From Mycogone perniciosa (lineage: Eukaryota > Ascomycota > Sordariomycetes > Hypocreales > Hypocreaceae): a stretch of DNA of 64,000 nucleotides. Position 1 is the stretch's first letter; every line of letters begins with the position of its first letter. The position numbers and the translations under genes were made by a program. The notes under the pieces were generated by a model that did not search any database, was not told the DNA's origin, and worked only from the letters and a program-made list of their open reading frames with translations. Location: NCBI GenBank assembly GCA_025331125.1, contig JAOALB010000177.1:35367-99366 (forward strand), read 5' to 3'. This document shows, piece after piece, positions 10,300-21,890 of this stretch.

Positions 10300-11232
10300 G
10301 GCGAAGATGAAGAACAGATCTCTCCTAATATCCAAAGAATTAGAGGAGTAAAAGATGATAATATCCTAATCTTCTTCGGAAGGCCGATTTCGTCGCAAAA
10401 AGAAGGGAAAAAAAAGTTTTGGCGGGGTATCACAATTGGGATGGTGGGGTGTGTTGAGGGGTGTTGAGGGGTGATCCCTCACTGATTTTGCGCTGTAATA
10501 ATGACGATATCGCTGCAGCAGTTGGTGGCGCCAAAATACATAAAAAGAAACTTAGCCGACATAAAAGTACGAGTCACACGTGCCCAACAAAGGAGGGACT
10601 CATGCATGTAAGATGTGGAATAGATGATTTTTTCTCGTTTTGTATTTATTCCGTCCCCGTAATGTAGTCAGTCAGTGTAAGCTTGAGAAGGTCTCTTTGG
10701 CTTTTCGAGAAAATTTCTGATATGATCAAGTCGGGTACTTCCCTTCATCAGGCTCGTATGAATGAAACCTTCTGCTATGCTCCTAAAAGTTGTAATGACG
10801 CACCTGAAATTGCACAAGGAGTTGATGCTAGAGAGACAGGATGGAATGGATCGTTGGTTTCTTGACCCAATTCACTTCACTCGCATAGTATGAGGCCTGT
10901 TTTGATGATAGAATGCGGCGAAATGAGAAACGCTGGGGAGATATCGTTCGAGAAGCAATCGTATTAGAGCTCCGTACACCACCCGTGCTCGAAGGAATTT
11001 GATCATGACCTCATTTTTTTGTTGGCATAGACTGCTGACCTAGCAAGCCCATCAAGGACGAATCCCGTCCCAGAACGAGGCCCAAACCGGGAAATAAGTA
11101 CAAGTCAGACCGAGTTTTCCCTGAGCCATGCGATGCAATTCGAACCCTTTTTGTTCAGCGAAAAAGCATGCTACGCCTCCGTGCCCCATTCTACCCAGAC
11201 GTCCCTTCGCAACCCAAGCACTATTAAAACGT
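10300..11232. other. Promoter region of ade17 and 3' flank of L35
   Basis: About 930 bp without a gene. The part next to 10300 has A-rich tracts on the plus strand and is the likely ade17 promoter/leader (transcribed leftward). A GAGTCACACGTG element is at 10571-10582. The right part is the 3' flank of the L35 gene. ORFs of 60-70 codons here have no family resemblance. Confidence 0.5.
10571..10582. promoter_or_regulatory. GAGTCA + CACGTG composite site upstream of ade17
   Basis: GAGTCA (complement TGACTC, the Bas1/Gcn4-type half-site used at yeast ADE genes) directly abuts a CACGTG E-box, about 270 bp upstream of the ade17 ATG. The position and gene function make it a reasonable candidate for adenine or amino-acid control; binding is not shown. 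Confidence 0.35.
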
Positions 11233-11976
11233 TTAGGCCTGGGAGCACTGTTAGTTAACAATCTACCAGAAATCATGCCCGACCAAGCCTCGGCTTGTCT
11301 AGACGCCCCGGAGCCCTCTCATCTCGTACCTTGATAGCAAACTTGCGCTGGGGGAAGTGCGTGTTGCGCTTCTTGGTCTTCTCCAAAACACGGGCCTTGT
11401 CCTCAGGTGATAATCGGCGGCGGATGGCACGGGTCTGCTTGGGGCGGAGGTCGAGAGGCAGGTACTTGCTCTTCTTGTAGAAAAGGCGGAGCTGGTTGCG
11501 TTGCGTGGCATTGGTGACAGTCAGAACACGAGCGATTGACTTTCGCAGGTCGTGGCTGTAGGCGCAAAATTTCATCAGCCCCTTTGATCCCCATCATTGC
11601 TGGCAATTGACCGGGTTTCCCTTACATCTTGTTCAGCTTGGAGCCGGAGGAGGCAACCTTCTGGATGCGGAGTTGGCCAAGCTCAGCCTTGAGCTCGCCG
11701 AGCTGCTTCGCCAGCTCCTCCTTGTTCTTGCCCCAGAGGTGGGTAGTCTTGACCTTTCCTGACGACTACACATAGCATAGTCAGCACCCCATCCTATGCA
11801 TAATAGACAATATAGAGACAGAAGCGAGCGATGAGGGCGGGTGCGGGTGGGTTCGACGGGTTCGGAGGAAATATCTTCGACAGTGGTTGAATATTCGACG
11901 TCGATGGGGAATCGTGCCCAGGCCTGAAGAAGGGGATTTTCCATCTCGCAAGACAACGACAGGGTCTACTCACCAT
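11233..11976 (-). CDS. rpl35: 60S ribosomal protein L35 (uL29), 4 exons with single-codon end exons
   Basis: Large-subunit ribosomal protein near the peptide exit tunnel. Minus-strand exons: 11976-11974 (ATG only), 11765-11626, 11555-11330 and 11238-11233 (GCC TAA). Total is 124 residues, the normal length. The joins give MSSGKVKTTHLWGK, SKLNKIHDLRKSIARV and a C-terminus KFAIKA. Donors are GTGAGT, GTAAGG and GTACGA; the last intron has a TTAACTAAC branch site and CCCAG acceptor. If the last intron is ignored, exon 3 runs on for 17 unrelated residues (RDERAPGRL...), so the two-codon exon is the better model. The first intron is 208 bp, longer than most here. It is divergent from gos1, with 410 bp between the start codons. 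Confidence 0.92.
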
Positions 11977-12386
11977 CTTGATAGTCTTCGATGTGATTTG
12001 CGAAGAGTTGCGTTAGTAAAAGTCTACCTCGACCGTGACCGTCCGTGTCGCGATGGATCGTACTCTCAGAGAATTTGGTCGAGGGTTTGCCGAGTCGGTG
12101 AAAAATTGCCCTAGGGTTTGGCTGAGAGTGCACCGGTTTGAGAGATTTTACAATTTTTGATTGGTCAAGAAGTGTGGGCTTTCCACAGACCCAGATGGGA
12201 TCACGTGTAGAATCCCGTGCCGACTTTGGGACACTAGTGTGGGCGGTGAATTATTCTGCCGGTCTCCCGGGCGGACACTGCGTCAGATCCGTTAGTGCTT
12301 CCACGGCTACAACAGGTGGCTCGGCTGTTCAAGGCTGCATATGACAGCATCATCAAGACTCGTGGTATTGTAGGAACTCAACAATC

Positions 12387-13195
12387 ATGTCCGCACCATC
12401 TGGTAGCGCTGGATGGGCCCAGCTGCGACAGCAAGCCCGATCGCTGGAAAACCAGGTATAAATAATCCCATCCGTCATCGTCTTTCCTTCTCCTCCTGTT
12501 ACTGACTCGTGATCACCAGACGGAGAACCTGTTTCATACGTACTCCCAGTTCTCGGCCGCATCCAGCATTCCGCCCAAGCCAACATCAGAGGAGCACGAA
12601 ATAGAAGCCAAATTGGAAGAAGTACTAGAGAAGGTTTGTTCACGATCGCGACTGCATATTACAATCCGGCGCCGCTCATACATGATTACAGCGCGACAAC
12701 GTCATCTCTCAACTCTCACGCCTTCTGGACTCGGAAGCATCTCTCAACACATCCGCCCTAAAGCAAAACAACCTCTCCCTCCTCCGTGAGAAGCTGTCAT
12801 CTCACAGACGTGATCTGACCCGCCTTCGCTCCACGCTACAACAAGCCCGCAACCGCGCCAACCTCCTTAGCAATGTCCAATCTGACATTGACGAGTACCG
12901 CGCCAACAACCCCGAGGCAGCCGAAGCCGACTACATGCTTGGCGAGCGCAATCGCATCGAAAACAGCCACAATGCGACGGATAGCGTTCTGAGCCAGGCG
13001 TATGCCATTAATGAGAGCTTTATTGTCCAGCGCGAGACTCTGGCAAACATCAACCGCAGAATAACCCTGGCAGCAAGCAAGGTGCCCGGCATAAATTCAT
13101 TGATTGGGAGGATAACAACCAAGAAGAGGAGGGACGGTATCCTTATGGGAGGCTTCATCGCGCTGTGCTTCATAGTATTCTTTTTCTTTTTATAA
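12387..13195 (+). CDS. gos1: Golgi v/t-SNARE Gos1 (GOSR1/GS28 family), 3 exons
   Basis: Qb-SNARE for intra-Golgi and ER-Golgi transport. Exons are 12387-12455, 12520-12633 and 12692-13195, all phase 0, giving 228 residues, the usual size for Gos1. The N-terminus MSAPSGSAGWAQLRQQARSL has the W-x-x-LR-x-QAR-x-LE pattern of the family. A central helical region (about 60-130) is followed by the SNARE motif (about 135-200, with NLLSNVQSDI upstream and QAYAINESFIVQRETLANI) and a C-terminal membrane anchor (about 210-228) rich in Ile/Phe. It converges on atp10, leaving 121 bp between stop codons, so the 3' UTRs may overlap. Confidence 0.92.
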
Positions 13196-13316
13196 GGTTG
13201 GAAAACACCCATGGCGTTCAGGGGTATCAGCGTATTATCTTTTTGTACAAAATGGCAGGATCCATAATAACTTTATGTTACAAGCGGCGGGATTGGGAGA
13301 TTTAGAACTCCTGAAT

Positions 13317-14443
13317 TTATACCTTTGGTTTCTCTAGATGCGGTTTACCAGGCAACTTTTCCCGCGCTGCGGCAGGCAAGGTCGCCTCCTTCTTGATTTC
13401 GTCCACAAGTCGCCCCAGGCCTTTGGCCAAGCTTTCCAGCTCTTCAGGCTGACTTGTCCCACTGCCAGCCCAGCGTATCCTGCAGTGGTGGTCCACCAGA
13501 TATGTATATCCGACCTTGCTGTTGAGCAAACCTATTGATTCTCGGATGTCGTCCGTGATGCCCCTTCGAACGAGGTAGTACTTATCCCAGTCCTTCTCTC
13601 CGATTTTCTTCCGCAGGGACCCCATAAAGAACCGAACAAGCCAAGCCTTGCCAGCATTATCTTCGTAGTTAACCCGAACGAGCTGCGCTGTGTCGCCGCT
13701 CCGCTCTAGGACTTCATGAAGCGCCGGGTTGGCCTCCTTTGAGATGAAAGTCTCGACTTGGTGCTCCGCCCATTGGCTGCTGAAGATGGATATAACGGAT
13801 GCCTTGCCAGTGAGCAGTGGTGTTGTGTCTCGCGGCTCCTTGTTCGTCTTGAGGAGAGTCTCGCCGTATAGGTTGGGGAAGAAGAGGGATAGTTCCGCTT
13901 TGAATAGTCGGGGTGGCGCAATGAACGACTTGCCCTCGTGGTGTTGCAAGTTGCCCCAATCGCGAAAATATGGCCTCGACATCTTGGCCGTCCTGCACAA
14001 AGAACACACCTGTTAGCACCAATCCATCAAGATACCCGTCTACATCATGATCCGGTGGGTTCGGGTATTTCATACAGCTCTTTGCGCCGCTGCAGATGCT
14101 TATCATAATTGACGAAATCCTCGCGGCGCTGGCGCAATGTCCGGCTATCGATACCCGTATTCTCTCCGACCTGTGGCGGCAGCGGCATGCCAATCGGCCG
14201 GGGCAGTGGCTTCGGTGTAAATTCTCCCTCGACTCGTTTACCGTAGCTTCGCGGCGCATCGATCGGAATCCCCGCGATGCTGCTCTTGGGATCCATGGAA
14301 GCGCCCGAACCGGGCTTTTCTGTCCTCGCTGCCTGCATGGCCGTAACGGTGAATGTGCGGCGCCATTGGCAGCGAGAGCATATATTGGGCGACCTTCTGA
14401 AAAGGAGACCTGTGAGAGCCAGCTCCAGCCTCCGTGACGACAT
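13317..14443 (-). CDS. atp10: Mitochondrial ATPase assembly factor Atp10 (2 exons)
   Basis: Inner-membrane chaperone needed to assemble subunit 6 (Atp6) into the Fo sector. Minus-strand exons are 14443-14076 and 13992-13317 (347 residues); the 83-bp intron has donor GTATGA and acceptor GTGCAG and yields QRRKELTAKMSRPYF. The N-terminus (RRLELALTGLLFRRSPNICSR) is Arg-rich and amphipathic, a plausible mitochondrial presequence. The Atp10 core follows from about residue 125, including SRPYFRDWGNLQHHEGKSF and the later VDHHCRIRWAGSG. The upstream 381 bp is shared head to head with another mitochondrial gene, the E2 subunit. Confidence 0.92.
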
Positions 14444-14824
14444 CGCCGGTGCCGGGTTGGGGTTTAACGTGGTGTCGTCACTTATCGCCGCGGAGGTGGT
14501 TCGCCCCGAAAAATTATTTTGGGAATTTTTTGCCCTCCGATATGCTCACGGCTGGTTCAGGCTCATAGCGCGGTCCGGAGCTCCGGTACGCTAAGGACCC
14601 CATGAACCTGAGCTAGAACAAGTCTAGCGCCGGCCCTCCACACGAACCCCCATACGCGGCTATTCGCGGGGCTCGCCTCGACATCAACGCAATGCCGATT
14701 GAAGCCATTTCATCAGCCGGCTGGCCCTGGTGTTGGGATCCCTCCACCTCTCTCAGTTAATAAATCCCTAATCGGTTTTTGATCTTTTCGTTTCTGACAA
14801 TTCACCACTCAATTGCCAGGCGCC

Positions 14825-16390
14825 ATGTTGCTACAGCGAGGATCGAGATTGCTGCGGAGGCAATGGGGCGCCTCCAAGGCCATGGGGAAGATGGTGACGG
14901 GCGGTGCATCGCCGGCCGCTGCTCCACGATGGTTCACAGAGTCAAGCAGGTTATACGCAGTCAAGCCGGTATTGCTGGCTGATATTGGCGAAGGTGGGTT
15001 CCCAGAATCATCTAATCACTCCAACCCGGAAGAATACTAAGTGGTTATAGGAATCGTCGAGTGTGAAGTCATTCAATGGTTCGTCGAGCCCGGCGCTCGT
15101 GTCGAGGAGTTTTCACCGCTCTGTGAGGTTCAGAGCGACAAGGCATCAGTAGAGATTACGAGCCGCTTCTCGGGAACGGTCAAGAAACTATACTACGAAG
15201 CGGGTGAGATGGCCAAGGTGGGAAAGCCATTCGTAGACATCGACATCCAAGGTGGGGCGGAGGTCGAAGACGCTGGTTCCGCAAAGGCTGCGGAGCCAGG
15301 CAAGGAGGAATTCCCTTCAACACCGTCTACACCTCAGTCAACGCCTCAACAAAGTCAGGGGGGTGCAGCACCCGAGGGGCAGAGCTGGCAAGGGACCAAG
15401 CCCAAGGGGAAGCATGCGGGGCTGGCGACACCGGCAGTGCGACATCTGTCTAAGGAGCTCAAAGTAGACATCCTTGATATTGACGGCACAGGTAAAGACG
15501 GTAGGGTATTGAAGGAGGACATTTACAAGTTCGTTCAGAGGAGAGATGCAAGTGCTAGTGCCACAGCTGCTTCACAATCCGCATCTTCACTCGGACAAGC
15601 ATCAGGGGCATCAACAGCTTTCTGGGCACCACCGCCAGGCACAGACTTATCTGTCCAAACAGAGACCCGAGCGCAGCTCACAAACACCCAACAGCAGATG
15701 TTCAAGACCATGACCAGGTCATTGAACATCCCCCACTTCCTCTACGCCGACGAGATCGACTTCTCAGACCTCGTTAATCTCCGCACTCGCCTCAACAAGG
15801 TGCTCTCTCTCTCGCCCGCGCAGCCTGGCCAACCCGCCAAGCTATCCTACCTCCCCTTTATCATCAAGGCTGTCTCCTTGGCCCTCTACCAATTCCCCAT
15901 CCTCAATGCTCGTGTCGACATCGACTCTGCCACCGGCAAGCCCTCGCTCATCATGCGCTCCCAGCACAACATCGGCATCGCCATGGACACACCCCAGGGC
16001 CTCCTCGTACCCGTCATCAAAAACGTCAACTCCCTTAACATCCTCTCCATCGCGACCGAGCTATCGCGCCTCCAGACACTCGCTCAGGAGGGCAAGCTCA
16101 CGCCCAATGACTTCTCTGGCGGTACCATCACCGTCTCCAACATCGGCAACATCGGCGGCACGTACGTTAGCCCCGTCATCGTCGAGCGCGAGGTCTCCAT
16201 CTTGGGTATCGGTCGCATGCGCACCGTCCCAGCCTTTGACGAGAACGACAACGTTGTTAAGAAGCACGTGTGCAACTTCTCATGGAGCGCCGATCACCGA
16301 GTCATTGACGGGGCGACCATGGCCCGCGCCGCAGAGGTGGTGCGTCGCGTTGTGGAAGAGCCAGACGTCATGGTTATGCATCTCAGGTAG
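14825..16390 (+). CDS. Branched-chain 2-oxoacid dehydrogenase E2 (lipoamide acyltransferase), 2 exons
   Basis: Transfers branched acyl groups from lipoyl to CoA in Val/Leu/Ile catabolism, in the mitochondrial matrix. Exons are 14825-14993 and 15051-16390 (502 residues); the 57-bp intron splits the ADIGEG-IVECEV junction. The N-terminus is Arg-rich with few acids, as expected of a presequence. The lipoyl domain has its Lys at about residue 87 in QSDKASVEITSRF. The E3/E1-binding domain (TPAVRHLSKELKVDI...DGRVLKEDI) lies at about 185-225. The acyltransferase domain carries the catalytic SADHRVIDG, His about 472 and Asp about 476. QSDKASVEITSR and VIDGA favour the branched-chain enzyme over pyruvate or 2-oxoglutarate E2. 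Confidence 0.9.
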
Positions 16391-17591
16391 TGCATGGCCT
16401 CTACCCGACGTACCACAACATATTTCTTCTAGAATGATTCGCAATGAATCCATGCATTTCAGTCCATCAATATCCTGCGGGGTACGTAGTTGGTGGGAGA
16501 GGGGGAGGGGGTTTCGATATGACGTTATACTCCTTATTAGATCAAAATGATAGGCCATTTATTAGTATTGTACGGAGTACTGTTGAGAAGCCAAGAATGC
16601 GCACTCGGCTTGCCCGTCTCAGCTGACCGAGGCGTATGTGCCCGTGACCTGTTTCTGCATGTGTGCGACTATATTGCAGCCAGTTTCCTGGGCTTGTCCT
16701 ACATGCCCCCATGTAGGCAATACGTGATATGGTGATATCGCCTGCATACCTAATATCCAACAGGCGTGTCGCGACTAGGTGTGCTGCATTAGTGGCCGCG
16801 TTCTAGTACGTGCGAATTGCCTATTTGGACACTGATATCAACGTCGGCGAAACTCATTCATCACGGTCCCCAGCACTACTCCGGATGCAACCCTCCCCTC
16901 TTTTATGTGGGGGAAATTGGAAACGGCGAAGCTGATCGGGCGAGGCAGATGATGCAGTAATAATAATACCACTGTTACGTACGGGGGTATGTGAGAATAT
17001 ACGATGTAGAATTTGCTTTGATGGCCATCCATGTCTGCTAAGGGATGATGGATCCTGCCACCGTTCCATTCGCCGGCGGAAGGAAAATGAATAAATAAAA
17101 TAAAATAAAATAAAATGCGTGCGGGCGCTCTGCAAAACGGCAATCTGCCGGCTTGCCCTCCTCGTGTCGTTGTCGCCCGTTGGGTATCGGGAATTCCCCA
17201 TACGCCGCCCAACCAACATCATTGCCATGCCGAATCTCGGCTCCATATCCAGTCCCAACTCCACAATCCATACAGGCATGGTATTAGGTACCAATCCTGC
17301 GCCGAAGTCGCAAAAAAACAGATCCGTCCATCTAAGGTATTATGCCGAAAAAAGGGCCCTTGCCATTGCTGGCTGTCTCCGGTTCATAGCCAAAGGCATG
17401 GAAGGGTCTAATGAAAAAAGCCAGTAAACCTGCGGGGAACCACCCGCCCTCGGAACAGCAAAAGTCTAGGTTTCCTATCCGTGGTACACTCTCGATAATG
17501 CCGGTGAAATGGAAAATATGTGCGAGACAAAAAAAAAGTCTGTAGTGCCGAAATTTCTGGCGGCCTCCTCTAGCTAAGGAGGAGGTATGTT
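16391..17591. other. Intergenic between convergent E2 and gluconokinase genes
   Basis: 1.2 kb, longer than two 3' UTRs need. It contains a TACGGAGTA unit at 16571-16579, a TAAAA/TAAAT pentanucleotide run at about 17090-17115, and poly-A tracts. ORFs of 60-150 codons on both strands have no domain resemblance and overlap one another. No gene is called. Confidence 0.45.
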
Positions 17592-18340
17592 CTATTGGTC
17601 GTCGTCGTGATCGTTTTCCATGGTCTCAATCACCCTGGCCAGGGCATCCTGCTGGACCTCTTCCAGGGTCCGGCTGACATCGACGGTGATGACGTCCTTC
17701 TCGTCGTGAGATGGCCGCTCAAGAATATCAAACTGGCTTTGGACCATGTTGGCACCCATGTAGTGGCCCTGGCGCTGCATGACGCGCTGAAGAAGCAGTT
17801 CCTCTGGCGCATCGAGGTAGATGAAATGTATGAGCAGGTGGTGATCGTAGTATGCCGCAACTCGAATGACGTCCCGGTACTTGCGCTTGAGGGCCGAGCA
17901 TGTCAGGAACACACCGTTTCGCCCCTCGTTGATTCGACGCATTGACTCCTCCCGCAGAGCTGTAAGCCAGTCCCAGCGATCCGCATCGGTTAAGGGAACG
18001 CCGCTTCTCATCTTTTCAACATTGGCAGGGGTATGAAACTGCAAACAATGTTAGCGGACTTCACAAGTGGCTGTAATGGTTCAATGCGTACCGAATCGCC
18101 CTCGATGTATGGCATGTTGAGCGTGTTTGCCAGGTGCTCGGCCACCGTGGTCTTTCCACATCCTGCAGGGCCCGTAACCAGCCAGATGTGTGTATGCCTG
18201 TGGTTCTGGCCATTGATTTGTGCAACATCGCTTGCCGGTGCAGAGGTGCTCGCGGAAGCTGCCTTCACTGCGGACGAGAGAGGGGTGGCAGAGGTTGACT
18301 CCTGTCCCTTGACAGGACCTGTGGGATCGAATGACAACAT
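17592..18340 (-). CDS. Gluconokinase (2 exons)
   Basis: Phosphorylates D-gluconate to 6-phosphogluconate, feeding the pentose phosphate pathway. Minus-strand exons are 18340-18092 and 18038-17592 (231 residues), joined across a 53-bp intron to give YIEGDSFHTPANVEKM. The P-loop is GPAGCGKT (residues 57-64). Gluconokinase signatures follow: GDSFHTPANVEKMRSGVPLTD with DRWDWL, CSALKRKYRDVIR, and MGANMVQSQFDILERP. The first 50 residues are Ser/Ala-rich and not part of the usual enzyme (bacterial GntK is about 175 residues); a shorter form has no obvious internal Met before the P-loop, so the extension is probably real. By family knowledge it is cytosolic. Confidence 0.9.
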
Positions 18341-18737
18341 ATTGAGAAAGCTGCGGGGGAGCTTTGGGTTCCGTGGGCGATTCGTTGTTCCTCTTCAGTG
18401 GCAAATGACGGTGGTATAGCCAAGGGTATCGGGGCGCCCGAGATAGCAATATATACGTCGTTCTCGCGTGTGGTGGGAGGCGAATCAGGTCAAACCAAGG
18501 GGGTGAAGTTGTGATGGAATGCAACAGGAGAATGCAGCGGGCCTAAAAGTCATAAGTCGATGACCTCATAATACTACGAGGCGAGGCGAGCCTTGGCTTG
18601 GCTTGGGGTACGAGTATGTGAGTGAAGATGGTCAGAGTGATCAAAGGAAGCAAGCAAAGACGAGGGTCTAGGTACCGTAGACCTCTTAGGCTGAGAGGAG
18701 GGAGTGAACCTTTTATTACAAGACGGAAGCCACCAGA

Positions 18738-18779
18738 GTACGAAGTACCCGTACTAATAATACTACGGAGTACTCGTAC
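18738..18779. repeat. TACGAAGTA/TACGGAGTA cluster
   Basis: GTACGAAGTAC, GTACTAATAATACTACGGAGTACTC and related units in 42 bp, in the gap right of gluconokinase. Member of the dispersed intergenic family. Confidence 0.6.
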
Positions 18780-19692
18780 AACGTTGAACAAGAAGGGGAG
18801 TGACCGAAGAAAAAATCGACCGGGGGCGGGGGGCCCAAACCGAAGCGCCGGTTTCGTTCAATAGGTTGAAGTCTACTTCGACTGGTGACACAATACTGGG
18901 TCATCAAATTCACAAGAGTCGGGGAAGAAGGGAGTAGTTTCTAATTACCGGTTGGCCTAGTCAGGCTGGAATCCGCTAGAAGTCACTGAAGCCAGCGTAC
19001 CGGGACCGGTCCCGGCCCAAGGCTCTTTTTTTCCCAGAGCCTCCAAGGCGGGCTCAAACAAGTTCAGGACCCTTGCTTTTTCTTGCTAGCCTCTTCTTCC
19101 TTTTTTCCTACGGAGCAGAGGCTTACGCCACCGCCAGTCAGGCGAGCTGGGCATGCCAGGGCCGAAGGGGGGGAAAACAAGGACCCAGGGGCCGAGTCGG
19201 GACTATGAAGGTGACGAGGCGCACGCGGCGCGGGATGACGTTGATATCGCTGCGGACGTAATACTATGGAGTACTACTCGTAGTACCTGAACGGACAGGG
19301 AGAAAAAAACGGCATTCGCTTGATTTGGCACTCATGGGCGAAACATGCCCCTTTTTGCACGTCGGGCGGGAGGTGGAAGCTCCACCAAACAGCTGGGGAA
19401 TGCATCCGCTCTACCTCGTGTGATTTCTGCAGGCTGCTGTTTCTGCTAGTGATTCATTTTAGTACCCGGCACGCAGTAAGCACTGTTCGACGACCGTCCG
19501 GGGAAGCATCCCATTGATTGCCCCAAGCCTCCTCCGTTCATCACCGGGGTCGGTGTGTCGATCGATGAGTGACCTGCTGATGCTTGGCAGCGTGGAAGCC
19601 AGGATGATAGAGTTTCGTTTCGCATTGCATCCTTGGATCCTTGGTGGTACTCGTACTAATAGTGCTGCTCCTTGGCTGCGTGCAGTTCCATA

Positions 19693-19711
19693 CATACTCC
19701 GTACGAGTATG
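19693..19711. repeat. Inverted repeat CATACTC-CGTAC-GAGTATG
   Basis: Two perfect 7-bp arms around a 5-nt centre, in the gene-poor gap. Member of the dispersed palindrome family. Confidence 0.65.
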
Positions 19712-20505
19712 TACATACGACCGCGATCAGCATGGCTCCAAATCTCTGTGTTGACAAACCGAACCCAGATCGATCCTGTCTATACGAGTATATACGCTGT
19801 CACTCGGCCGAGCTAGAGAAGGCAAAAAGAAAAGGGAAAAAAAGAAGAAGCTGGCAAGCGACGAATGTCTCGCAATCTTGACAAGCAGAGGTTGTTCCGC
19901 TACTACGAGTACGCGGGTTGGCGCAGCTGAACATGTAAAATAGTATGTTGGGGTCCGTCACCATCCATTTTGCCCAATGAATTCACTCTAATGCCTTCTG
20001 ATCAAGCGAGACCCTCGGGTAACTCAAGCCACCAACAGCAGCATCTCCGGAAGATGGCAAGTGAAGACTGACGCAGTGCTGACGCCCCAGACATGCATGA
20101 TAGAGCCTTGACTGAGCTGCCCGCTCAGCTTGAAGCGTGGGGGTCAGTTTATGTTGTCGATACTCCGTCCGTACATGTTCCGGGCTTAATTCATTCGAAC
20201 GTGCACGATTCAGGTATGAGCATAAGCCTCAACCCGAAAACTGGAGAAACATAGCCCGTGCAATCGCCAGTAAGCAATTTTGCCTTATTCGCGATTGGAC
20301 AGCAGGCCCAATAAATCGCATCGTAGGAGTACTCCGGTTAGTTCGTATGGAGGAGTTACGAGGAAGAAATCAACGACAAGACGCGTGATTCATTTAGCCT
20401 GAGTTGCGGTGTCGGAGCTTCGGAGAAATAGAGTCCACCAGTCATGTTACACAGTTATTAAGGTCTCTATGTTGAGAATGCCTTCAATATGAGCATACTA
20501 TTGAG

Positions 20506-20527
20506 ACGGAGTACGGAGTACGGAGTA
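20506..20527. repeat. Three tandem ACGGAGT units
   Basis: ACGGAGT repeated three times head to tail, ending in A. It shows that the family can expand in tandem as well as form palindromes. Confidence 0.65.
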
Positions 20528-21890
20528 ATACATACCGCCCAACCATTTGTTGGGAGTTTCGTGTTAGGGAATAACCTGCGCACAGTTCACGCATCCATTA
20601 TCATCGATGTACTGCGGGGTCCTCCTAATTCCCACCGCCGAGAGGAACACAGCCTGCATGGTTACTTGGTTAGCTGTGGCATTCCATAACATTATGTCGG
20701 AATTGGAGGTTAAAAAAAGTCGCAACATAGGTATTTGCAATACTGGTATGGAGTACGAAGTAGTTATTTGGTAATTCTTGAAGGAATATCGTACTTCGTA
20801 TGCTTACCTATATGAATCAACGACTCTCTCCATGCCTATCTTCCATCCGTGTCTCCTTCATCAGAGCGTCACACCTCCTAAGGGAAATCTATACCGCTAT
20901 ATGCCAAGAGTATGCCCATCTATTTTAAGGATTATCAATATTCCCAAAATAATCCACCCTCATATGTCTTACGGGCTTCACACGTGGACTTGATCGATCA
21001 TTGACCAGGGGCGGGTCGGAAGGACGCCAATGCAGGACGGAGAATTGAAGATGGCTAGTGATAGCCGCGCCGTTTTCTACCAATTGATGATAGAAACACT
21101 ATAAATGAGAAGTGATAGAAAAACTAGTGTGTGTGATGGAGTGAATAGAGTTAAACCACATGAATCTTCAGAAGACACATGCAGACGAGCGACTTGTTCT
21201 TATACTATACGGATTGCTTGTGTTGGACACAACATGGATAAGATGCAGCAATTAGTGATCAAACCTCGCATCACTCTCTTCCATCAATTTCTCTCCCCTA
21301 ATTTGTAATCATGACATACCCCGAATATTTGGTGCAAAACTTTTCATTCGTCGCTCTCAAGACTTTTTGTCTTCAAGGCTGTCTTAAGCGCAATCTGAGG
21401 TGGGCTTGAAACAAAAGTTCAACAGCTTACCCCTACCCCGCATGCCACCTCCCTAGAATGGGAACCCCGCCTGTGGCGCAGGCAACGAGTCTGGTGCGTC
21501 GAAGTACCAACGGCACGACGTCAACGATGGCGACAATTCACTTTCCAGCTTCCCATTGTATAAGGAATATGTACTCTAGGTTAGACCAAAAAAAATAATT
21601 CGTTCCCAAAGTACATTACAATACAGTGGAATTTGTCTTCTCGTACAAATAATGACCATACGGCTCTTTACTATAGCATCAATTCATTGGTAAGCCACAT
21701 CTGGCACCTCAGCCGCTCGCTAAGCCCTAGCGCACCGGCTCTAGCTTCTTCGGGCCAGCATGTGGCTTCTACAAACCTTTCGGCAACCGGACTTGCAGGT
21801 TGCGCATGCCGTGAGAAACCGTGGGCCGCTGTTAGGAAGGTCCCTCAAGAGAGCTGGCTACTTGAACTCCAGCCACGTTTTGCTCTCCTG

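Larger units (their letters stand above)
18341..21890. other. 3.5-kb gene-poor gap with palindromic repeat units
   Basis: No ORF above about 150 codons and none resembling a family on either strand. The left 700 bp should hold the gluconokinase promoter and the right 500 bp the DPP III promoter. Between them are TACGGAGTA-family elements (18738-18779, 19260-19287, 19632-19711, 20506-20527), a pyrimidine tract near 19070-19110, and AT-rich DNA from 20700 to 21600. It could hold a non-coding transcript or decayed sequence; nothing visible decides this. Confidence 0.45.

Noticed and set aside
11129..11146. AATTCGAACC, possible T-loop of a minus-strand tRNA
   Set aside because: The flanking bases do not form a T stem or acceptor stem.
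19712..19721. ACATACGACC, reminiscent of the 5' end of fungal 5S rRNA
   Set aside because: The match stops after 10 nt and nothing resembling the rest of 5S follows.
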